From the NCBI GenBank assembly GCA_033239125.1, contig BSWB01000001.1, positions 159,611,481 to 159,675,480 of the forward strand: 64,000 nucleotides of DNA, read 5' to 3'. This document shows, one piece after another, positions 55,505-64,000 of this stretch. Under the pieces are notes generated by a model that saw only the letters and a list, made by a program, of their open reading frames with translations, did not search any database and was not told where the DNA came from. The position numbers were made by a program, and so were the translations under genes. The first letter of the stretch is position 1; each line of letters starts with the position of its first letter. This DNA comes from Fagopyrum homotropicum. Taxonomy: Eukaryota > Streptophyta > Magnoliopsida > Caryophyllales > Polygonaceae.

Positions 55505-58500
55505 ATGACTACGGATAAGAAACATACGTTTCATTCCGCTCTTGAGATCTCCAATATCAAGAACAACATTGCTCTCGTTCTAGATCATGACACTCCGTAT
55601 GCATCATGGGTCACTCTTTTTCGCGTCACCGCCAAGGCACACAACGTCTTGGGTCATATTGACGCGAAAATTCCCCGCCCCACCGACATCGAAGACGATC
55701 TATGGAACCAAGTAGATGCTACTGTTCTTCAATGAATTTACAACACGGTCTCAAAGGATATTCTCCTTCAAATTCTCGACCCCGAGGATACTGCGCCCTC
55801 AAAGCATGGAATCGCGTAAAGGACATTTTTCAAGATAACAAGAACACGCGTGCAGTGTATCTGGAACATGAATTTTCCAATTGCAAGCTCGCATCTTTTT
55901 CTTCCATGTCCGTGTACTGTCAACACATGAAGGCATTATTTGATCAACTAAAAGGCGTCGAGTCTCCAATCTCTGAAAATCGGTTAGTCCTTCAACTTTT
56001 ATCAGGCTTACCTGCTGAGTATAACGCGGTTGCGAGTTACATTCAGCAAGCAGATCCGTTGCCATCGTTTCACAAAACTCGATCACAACTCACACTTGAA
56101 GAAACAAGAATGCATAAGCAACAGTCCACCGAAAAGGAATCTGCGGGCCTTCAAGTCTCCACTGGCGGCGGTCCTAAGCAACCACCGGCGAACCATCAGG
56201 GCACCGCCACCACCGGCACGTCGGAACAGCAGTCGCGCAACCGTAATCGGGGTCGGAAGGGCCGAAACCGTCAAGGCAGTGCTGCTGCGCCGGCCACACG
56301 ATATGTATACAACCCTAATTTCGGTTGGGTCCCAATGCAGCCTGGCCCATCTTCTTCTCCGGCCCAATGGATGCAACAGGCCCAGTGGCTGCCACCTCCT
56401 CCATCAGCCCAGCAGCAGCAACGACCCATTTCTCCCTACCCAACGCAGCATGGGCTTTTGGGCCAGGCTCCTTCACAGCCCACTGGCCAGCCGTTTTTCA
56501 TCCCTCCTGCTCCAGATCATACACAGTCAACTACTGTTGATCAAGCGTTCGCATCAATGACGCTCAATCCAGCTGATAATCTTTGGTACATGGGCACCAG
56601 TGCTACCTCTCATATGACAAATAATTCAGGTAAACTCTCGTCCATTTCTTATAATGGTTCCTTAAATTCGATAATTGTCGGAAATGGCATGCGGATACCA
56701 TCTACAGGTCTTGGAGAAGCTCACCTTTCCACCTCTACCAAACCACTCCGCCTATCCCAAGTCTTTATTGCTCCACAAATAGTTAAAAACCTCGTCTCCG
56801 TTCGCCGTTTTACAACCGATAACCACGCTAGTATTGAATTTGATCCGTTTGGTTTTTCTGTGAAGGATTTACACACGGGGACACTTCGTCTGAGATGCAA
56901 TAGCACCGGGGATCTCTATCCAGTTACCACAAGTTCCGCGTCAGCCCAAGCTCTTTCCGCTCAGTCTTCGAGTCTCTGGCACGCTCGTCTAGGTCATCCT
57001 GGCGCACCAGTTCTAGATGTTCTTAGGAAGTCTTCTTTTCTTTCTTTCAATAAGGACCGAAACTTTTCTCTTTGTCATGCTTGTCAACTTGGGTAACATC
57101 ATAGGCTTCCATTTGAACGCTCTTTAAATAATACTATTGCACCTTTTGATATCATTCATAGTGATCTTTGGACATCTCCGGTATCTAGTCGGGAAGGTTT
57201 CAAATATTACCTTTTGTTTCTTGATGATTTTACCAATTTTATTTGGATTTTTCCAATCAAATATAAATCTCAAGTGTTTGATCATTTTGTGCAATTTCAT
57301 CAATTCATCAAAACCCAATTCAATGTGCCTATTAAAAATTTCCAATGTGACATGGGTCGCGAGTTTAATAATCAACAGTTTCACTCGTTTTTCGCCCTCC
57401 ATGGCATTAATTTTCGTTTCTCTTTTCCTCACACCTCCCCCCAAAATGGGAAAGCCGAGCGTGTCATCCGAACCATCAATAATATGTTGCGTTCTCTCCT
57501 TTTCCATGCTTCTTTACCCATTTCTTTTTGGTCTCATGCCCTTACCATGTCTTGTTATCTTCTTAACATTCTATCCTCCACCACAATCCAAAATCGATCA
57601 CCCACCCAAGTGTTGTATCATTCAACACCTTCCTTCCATCATCTCCGCGTGTTTGGGTGCCTTTGCTATCCAAATCAAAGCGCAATAATTGCCCATAAAT
57701 TAACCCATCGGTCCACTCCTTGTGTTTTTTTAGGGTATCCCACTCACCATCGAGGGTATAAATATTTAGACTTGAAGTCCAATAAAATTATAATTTCTCG
57801 TCATGTCACTTTCGATGAGTCATTTTTTCCTTTCGCAAAATCTGCGTCTTCGGAATCCCCTCCTTCGGTACTGGATAGTGATCCACAATGTTCACAATAT
57901 CATTTGTGACCCCTACTCACCCAGCCCGTCACTACCCACTGCTGTAACCCCTGCTCACCCAGCCCGGCCCAGTGACAATCTTTCTATCAACCGGCCCACC
58001 CCTTGCTCTAGCCCACCACCTGCTCCTACCCTTCCCTCCACTACCAGCGGAGGATGCTATCCGGCCCAATTCTTCGTCTAGCCCATCTGTGACCTCAACA
58101 CCTTCGGCCAGCCCATCTTTGGCCCCAACACAGCCGGACAGCCCACCACCACTACAACACCATCCCACATCCTCCACCGTAGCTCCCAACATCCATCCTT
58201 CCACTAATATATCCCGCCCACATACTCGATCAATTAGCGGTGTTTTCAAACCTCGCCAATTTTTTGACCTTCATACGACCACCACATCAAACTTATCTCC
58301 CATACCCACATCCCATAAAATAGCTCTTGAAGATCCAAAATGGTCCGCTGCCATGCTTGACAAATATCAAGCCCTTATACGAAATGGTACTTGGGTTTTA
58401 GTTCCTCGTCCAAAGCAGACTAATATTGTGCGGTGTATATGGCTTTTCAAACATAAGTTCAGATCTGATGGTTCCCTGGAGCGGTATAAAGCACGCCTCG

Positions 58501-59850
58501 TCGCTAACGGATGTTCACAGCAGGTTGGTATAGATTATGATGAAACTTTCAGTCCAGTTGTAAAGCCAGCTACCATTCGGCCAGTTCTCAGCTTAGTGGT
58601 TTCTCGGTCTTGGTCTATTCATCAACTTGACGTAAAAAATGCCTTTCTCCATAGGAATCTCAATGAGACAGTTCACATGTTCCAGCCTCCTGGTTTTGTT
58701 GATTCTGCTCGCCCATCTCATGTCTGCTTACTGAAGAAATCATTATATGGTCTCAAGCAGGCACCTCGGGCTTGGTATCAATGCTTTGCAGGACATCTCC
58801 TCAGCATCGGATTCATTGGTAGTAAAAGTGACTCCTCTCTCTTCATATATCGCAATGGCAATCATCTTGCTTACTTGTTACTATATGTTGATGATATTAT
58901 TCTCACTGCCTCCTCCGATACACTACGCAATACCATCACTGCTTCCCTCAGTAAGGAATTTGCTATGTCTGACCTTGGGCAACTTTTATATTTTTTTGGG
59001 TGTCTCTGTTCAACGCTCATCTTCAAGTCTTTTCTTATCTCAAGAAAAATATGCTCGGGAAATTGTTGCACGAGCCAAGATGAATAACTACAAGGCTGCT
59101 ATCACGCCTGCGGAAACCACAATCAAGCTTAGCGCTTCATCTGGACCTCCTGTCAGTGATCCAACGTTATATCGCAGTTTGGCAGGGGCACTTTAGTACC
59201 TCACTTTTACCAGACCTGATATCAGTTTTTCTGTCCAGTATATATGCTTATTCATGCATGATCCCCGAGAGCCTCACTACGCTGCTCTCAAACGTATCAT
59301 CCGCTACATCTCTGGCACATCTTCGTTAGGCATCAGGATTTCTCCGTCTCCAAAGTCTGACCTTATTGCTTACACAGATGCTGATTGGGCAGGTTGTCCA
59401 AATACACGACGATCCACCTCAGGTTACTGTGTTTTCTTCAATGACACTCTAATCTCATGGTATGCCAAAAGACAATTTGTTGTTTCCCGATCTAGTGCGG
59501 AAGCGGAATATAGAGGAGTTGCCAATGTTGTCTCTGAGTGTTCCTGGTTGCGAAATCTATTGCTTGAGCTTCACTGTCCGCTTACCAAGGCATCCATTGT
59601 ATACACGGACAACATCTCTGCTACTTATCTTGCCAGCAACCTTGTTCAACACCAACGGACCAAGCATATTGAGATTGACATCCATTTCGTCCGCGACAAG
59701 GTTGCCCGTGGTCACGTTAGAGTTCTTCACGTACCTTCGACTTTTCAGTATGCAAATATTTTTACAAAGGGTCTTCCCCGACAATTATTTTTAGATTTTA
59801 GATCCAGTCTTACTGTTCAACCTCCTCCAGTTTCGACTGCGGAGGTATGA
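55505..59850 (+). pseudogene. Copia gag-pol polyprotein (multiple breaks)
   Basis: The ATG at 55505 starts 'MTTDKKHTFHSALEISNIKN'. The gag (UBN2) is broken by TGA at 55733 and a frame change near 55795. The protease motif reads 'WYMGTSATSHMT', with glycine where the catalytic aspartate (DTGATS) belongs. Gag-pre-integrase 'LWHARLGHPG' is followed by a stop at about 57094. The integrase core has 'IHSDLW', 'CDMGREF' (normally CDNGREF) and 'PQNGKAERVIRTINN', with a stop near 57907. RT runs from about 58250 ('WIHQLDVKNAFLH'-type region, 'LLLYVDDIILTA'), with a frame change near 58990 and a TAG at 59194. RNase H ('YTDADWAGCPNTRRSTSGYC', 'SSAEAEYRGVANV') ends at TGA 59848, the first three bases of the 3' LTR. 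Confidence 0.92.
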
Positions 59851-59979
59851 TAGTTTATGTAAATATTGTCAATATAGGGGTGCCCAAATGTAATTATGTA
59901 AACTCTGTTCATTATATATATGAGCCGTCTGATGACGGAAACCCGAAGGGGAATTTATCCAATTATTCTAATTCTCACA
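59848..59979 (+). repeat. Copia 3' LTR
   Basis: 132 bp, differing from the 5' LTR at five sites. It is preceded by the purine stretch 'gcggaggta', which also encodes the last residues of the polyprotein. Confidence 0.94.
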
Positions 59980-59984
59980 ATTAT
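59980..59984. repeat. Target site duplication ATTAT, right (Copia)
   Basis: Pairs with 55260-55264. Confidence 0.92.
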
Positions 59985-60496
59985 AAAACAATTTGTAGTC
60001 ATTTTTTGGTAATACATTACATTAAAATAAATAAATATCAGATGTATAAATATATATCATAAAATATTATCCGTATATATATCTCTCTATATATATAATT
60101 TGGGTAATTTTTGCCAAAATAGCATGTTTTTAGTCAAACTAAAAAACAAAGATTTGTAAGAAATAATTATTTTTTACCTATGAATTATTTCCTATCTTGA
60201 ATTATCACAAAAACAAATATTATACGAAATTGACAGATCTCATCTATCCAAAAAGATATGTATTGAATGTCCAATTTCATGTAATAATATCATATAATAT
60301 ACGTTTTAGCAAAAAGTATTAAGGGAAAGTTTTATATTTTAACTGATCATATAAATTTTTATTACGTATGATAACTATATAATATAAATTAATTTAGTTT
60401 ATATTTTGAACCATAAAAAATTGGACACGATCTTTTATAACCAAAACCTTAATTAATATATATCAATAAAGGGAAAATTAATTAAGAGAAGAAGAA
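59985..60496. other. AT-rich spacer between Copia and LINE
   Basis: Very AT-rich with 'tatatat' runs. No gene is seen. The LINE's true 5' end, if retained, should be near 60480, but no target duplication can be tested because the 3' end is outside the window. Confidence 0.5.
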
Positions 60497-61670
60497 TTGA
60501 CCTTATGTGCTCAGTTTCTCAAGATACGAGTAATGATTGACATTAATAAACCTCTGCGACGAGGGATTCTTTTGACACTTGATAAGAAGAGATTGTGGGT
60601 GGAAATCAAGTATGAAAGGTTCCCAAACTTTTGTTATGTGTGTGGAAGATTAGGCCACGTAGGACTTGACTGTACCGAGGAAGATGCTCGGGTAGACAAA
60701 CAAAACTATGACGATACGTTGAGAGCATCGCCATTGAAGCCAAGTGCGGAGCGCAGTTTCTATACGTGAAAAGGAAAGGACCATCAAGAAAGAATTACAG
60801 AAAGGTAAATTGGAGGAAACTGGGGAGGTCGGCTCGAGTTGTATGACTGAAACTCAACCCTCAATAAGGCGGAACCTATTTGATTTACTGACTAGGGAGG
60901 TAACAGAAATAGAAGGGAGGGCGAAGAGTTTATGTGTGAATGATAGAGGTGCTACTGACACTAAGGGAGTGGGAGTAGGGATTAGGGGAAAGGAAGGGGT
61001 TAATGAGGGGAAAAAAGGAGAGATAGTTCTTGAGGCGAAAAAAGGAGAGGATGTAAGCATGAAGGTAGTCAAAGGCGTGGAGAAGCAAGTCCTTAATGAT
61101 GCAAGTCCTTAATGATGCGAGAGGTCTGGAAAAGGGTGTTGGGTGAAGAGTTTATGTGTGAATGATAGAGGTGCTACTGACACTAAGGGAGAGGGAGTAG
61201 GGATTAGGGGAAAGGAAGGGGTTAATGAGGGAAAAAAAGGAGAGATAGTTCTTGAGGGAAAAAAAGGAGAGGATGTAAGCATGAAGGTAGTCAAAGGCGT
61301 GGAGAAGCAAGTCCTTAATGACGGGAGAGGTCTGGAAAAGGGTGCTGAAATGGGCTTGATTCGTAGAAATGCAAGTCGAGGAAAGGTTGACACTGCTCTT
61401 CCCTCCTCTTCTCTGCATGAAGTTCAATCAACAACGAAGAAGGATAACACAGGTAGCGAAACTTCACTGCCTAAATGGAAGAGACTAACTAGAGAGGGCG
61501 CACCTATAAGCGACGAGGATAAGGGGGTATTATTGAAGAGGAAGGCTGAAAATATGAAGCTGGAGGACTTGTTTAAGGATGACAACAGTAATGCGATTAA
61601 AAAGAGGAAAGCTGCTGACTTGAAGATATCGGCGGGAGAGGGGAGCACCCTCTCTTGCTGGGATAAATGA
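60497..61670 (+). pseudogene. LINE (L1-type) ORF1, gag-like with CCHC knuckle (broken)
   Basis: The first part, 60497-60769, holds 'DINKPLRRGILLTLDKKRLW' and the zinc knuckle 'FPNFCYVCGRLGHVGLDC' (C-x2-C-x4-H-x4-C), typical of plant LINE ORF1 after a DUF4283 domain. That domain's N-terminal part is absent, so the element may be 5'-truncated. The frame then shifts (about 60750). The linker contains a tandem duplication (60922-61361) that brings a stop at 61110. A last open piece, 61143-61670, ends in TGA overlapping the ORF2 start. Confidence 0.82.
60922..61361 (+). repeat. Tandem duplication of 223 bp in LINE ORF1
   Basis: Copies start at 60922 and 61145 ('gaagagtttatgtgtgaatg') and are about 97% alike. 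The first copy also has a 17-bp microduplication of 'gcaagtccttaatgat' around 61087-61115, which shifts the reading frame. Confidence 0.92.
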
Positions 61671-64000
61671 GTTGTATGAGTTACAACTGTCGGGGATTGG
61701 GGAAGGCTCGATCAGTTGTTCGACTTACCAACTTGGTAAGAAGGGAGGACCCTAGGATTGTGTTCTTGATGGAGACTAAATGTGAGAGGAAACGAATGGA
61801 GGAAGTGCGAGTTCGAATGGGTTTTGACGGAAGCTTTACGGTAGATTGTATTGGGAGATCGGGTGGTTTATGTCTCTTATGGAAAGCTGAAATGAATGTC
61901 ACTGTTCTCACATACACGGCACATCACATTGACGTAAGCATACATAGTGAAGGTACTAACATCCTTTGGCGCCTCACAAGCCTTTATGGATGGCCGAAGG
62001 AGACGGAGAAACATCACAACTGGAGCTTGTTATCTCGCATCCATGATGAAGTGGCTGATGCATGGGTCTGCATAGGGATTTCAACCAGGTATACGCGTTG
62101 AATGACAAAGAGGGGGGTAATACACCGGATTATAATCAAATGGTCGCTTTTCGGGACACAATGGAGAAATACGAATTGCAAGAGATTAATTTCACAGAAA
62201 ATAGGTTTACGTGGGATAATGGAAGGGTTGCAGACGAATTCATTCAAGAACGGCTGGATTATGCTTTTGCGAATGAACCTTGGTTGAGTTTATATCCAGG
62301 ATTGAGATTGGTCAATTTGCAACGGGAAAGCTCAAACCACGTCCCGATTATGCTTCACTTGTTGCGGTTGGAGCAGGGGGCAGAAAGAAAACGCTCAGGG
62401 AAGAGACCTAGTAGGTTTGATGTATTATGGTCGGAAGATGAGAACTGCCGAGAGGTAGTCCGAAACGCGTGGACTAACCCTAATGCAATGATGAGTGAGG
62501 ATGGGGTGCAACGTCAAATAGAGAATTGCATGACTGATCTCCGTGAATGAGAAAAGAAAAGGTTTAAAAATGTACTTCTTAATGTTTAGAAAGTTCGGGA
62601 TAAATTACGTAGCATGAATAAAAATGGTATGCATGGAGGAATGGTGCATAGACGAAACCATTTAGAGCGACGAGAGAATGAGCTTATGGATCAAAAAGAG
62701 AAGCTTTGGTTCCAACGAGCTCGAGCAAACGAGTTGAGATGGGGTGATAAGAATTCGGGATATTTTCATCGTAGAGAAAATGGTAGACAGAAACGAAATG
62801 AAATTCGTAGGCTCCTTGATGAAGATGGTTTGGAATGGAGGAGTGGAGACGGGAAAGCTAGAGTAGCGGTTGAGTATTTCCGAGGGCTATTTCAAACAAA
62901 TCCGTTAGCACCACCATCAGCGGCCTCTCAGGGAATTCCTTGCCTCCTCTCGGATGAGGATAATGCCGATCTCTTGCGCCCATTTACCGGTGATGAGGTT
63001 CATCTTGCCCTTTTCTCTATGCATCCTACAAAAGCACCGGGTCTGGATGGTATGTCGGCGTTGTTTTATCAACAACACTGGGATATTGTTGCCTTGGTCC
63101 GGATGTAACCTCTTTCATCATAAACTTGTTAAATGGTGCTACTTTTCCGGCCCGGTTGAACCACACTTTCATATCTTTAATTCCAAAAATTTCTAACCCT
63201 TCCAAAATGAAAGACTTGCGTCCTATCAACTTATGCAATGTGTTATACAAGATTATGTCGAAGATGATTGTAAACAGGATGAAACCGACCTTGGGCATAG
63301 TGATAGGGGAAACTCAAAGCGCTTTTGTTCCCGGTAGAATGATCACGGATAATGTTCTTTGTGCTGCTGAAAATTTTCACTATATGAAGAATCGTTGCTC
63401 CGGAAAGTCGGGTTATCTTGCTTTAAAACTTGACATGGCTAAAGCTTATGACCGGGTTGAATGGGGCTTCTTGGAACATTGCATGAAATGCCTAGGATAC
63501 AATGATGCATGTGTCACGTTGGTAATGCGGTGTGTATCTAGTGTTTCTTTCTCGATCCTTATGGAAGGGGTTCCATCCCAAGAGTTTTTGCCAACCCGTG
63601 GTTTACGTCAAGGAGATCCTTTGTCTCCGTATTTATTTCTCATATGTGCAGAAGCGTTCTCTAGTCTCATTCGACGTAGCGAGAGTTTGGGACGATGGAA
63701 AGGGATCCGAATTGCTCGAGGCACACCGGTTGTGACTCATCTTTTCTTTGCAGACGATAGCATGTTGTTTGCCAAAGCGACTTGTCAATAGAGCCATGAA
63801 ATTGTCCACATCCTCCAAGTATATGGAGCAACATCAGGTCAACAAGTAAACTTTGGCAAGTCCGAACTATCGTTTAGGTCTAATGTTAATGAAGCAATTA
63901 AAGATGAGATTTTGGGAATTCTTGAGGTGGTGGAAGTTGATAAACATGAGAGATATTTGGGGCTTCCTACCATGATTGGGCGCTCGAAGAAAGTCATCTT
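61667..64000 (+). pseudogene. LINE (L1-type) ORF2: endonuclease and reverse transcriptase (broken, cut by window end)
   Basis: Begins 'MSCMSYNCRGLGKARSVVRL', the N-terminus of the AP-type endonuclease, with 'DPRIVFLMETK' and a break in the 'GDFNQV' motif, where one base is missing near 62076. Endonuclease continues from 62077 ('ERLDYAFANEPW', 'SSNHVPIML'). TGA at 62548 and TAG at 62587 follow. Next come the RT approach region (62614-63108) and, in another frame, the RT core (63126-63791): 'NLCNVLYKIMSKMIVNRMKP', 'SAFVPGRMITDNVL', 'LDMAKAYDRVEW', 'GLRQGDPLSPYLF' and the catalytic 'FADDSMLF'. After a TAG at 63789 the same frame continues to the edge ('GQQVNFGKSELSF', 'ERYLGLPTMIGRSKK'). Confidence 0.93.

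Larger units (their letters stand above)
55265..59979 (+). mobile_element. Ty1/Copia retrotransposon with very short LTRs (Ale/Retrofit-like)
   Basis: 4,715 bp, bounded by ATTAT. LTRs are 132 bp each. The primer site TGGTATCAGAG (initiator-Met type) starts right after the 5' LTR. Domain order gag, protease, integrase, RT, RNase H is the Copia order. Very short LTRs and a gag of the UBN2 type suggest the Ale/Retrofit lineage. I count five substitutions between the LTRs (about 3.8%), so it is much older than the inner Athila element. Confidence 0.94.

Noticed and set aside
55799..57507. Minus-strand frames of 95 to 127 codons
   Set aside because: Shadows of the Copia gag-pol.

Overview
The window is eukaryotic, almost certainly a flowering-plant (eudicot-type) nuclear genome. 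It contains introns with GT..AG ends, plant isoprenylcysteine methyltransferase, RING and cystatin genes, and abundant plant transposons (Athila-type Ty3/Gypsy, CACTA, Ty1/Copia, LINE, MULE- and Tourist-like MITEs, Helitron-like ends). Roughly two thirds of it is transposon-derived. I cannot name the species.

Region 1 (1-35658) is a nested transposon stack that can be resolved to the base. The host sequence already carried an older Athila LTR fragment (1-678). It received an Athila element (866-34483, target duplication CTTGA). That outer element was then hit twice: by a 10.2-kb CACTA transposon in its 5' LTR (2155-12371, duplication TTA), and by a second, very young Athila element in its gag gene (13606-27119, duplication GTATC). 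The young element carries a Helitron-like insertion (23149-25146) upstream of its 3' LTR. The two Athila copies are complementary. The inner one lacks reverse transcriptase/RNase H but keeps integrase; the outer one keeps RT/RNase H but lacks integrase. Both carry the Athila-specific extra ORF. The CACTA element carries a TNP2-type transposase and a second Transposase_24-type gene, both on the minus strand.

Region 2 (35659-37800) is a large, imperfect palindrome of about 2 kb (a foldback-type hairpin) with a tandem array at its centre. A 368-bp Mutator-like MITE with a 10-bp target duplication sits in its right arm.

Region 3 (38000-52950) is the gene space: a RING E3 ligase resembling SUMO-targeted ligases (+), a trypsin-like protease with a long repetitive tail (-), an ICMT/STE14 prenyl-protein methyltransferase (+), and a plant-specific membrane-anchored acidic protein (+). 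It ends with the second exon of a phytocystatin that has lost its first exon (-). Two Tourist-like MITEs lie back to back upstream of the membrane-protein gene.

Region 4 (53000-64000) is again transposon-rich: a degenerate tandem array, a Helitron-like terminus, a 5'-truncated LINE with a 13-bp duplication, a 4.7-kb Copia element with 132-bp LTRs and an ATTAT duplication, and a LINE running off the right edge. All of these coding regions carry stops or frameshifts.

No CRISPR, tRNA, rRNA or prokaryotic feature is visible. I found no clearly new biochemical system. The most unusual signals are the complementary deletions of the nested Athila pair, a CG-rich hairpin motif scattered through both copies, the large palindrome, and a 25-bp direct repeat around a Helitron-like insertion.
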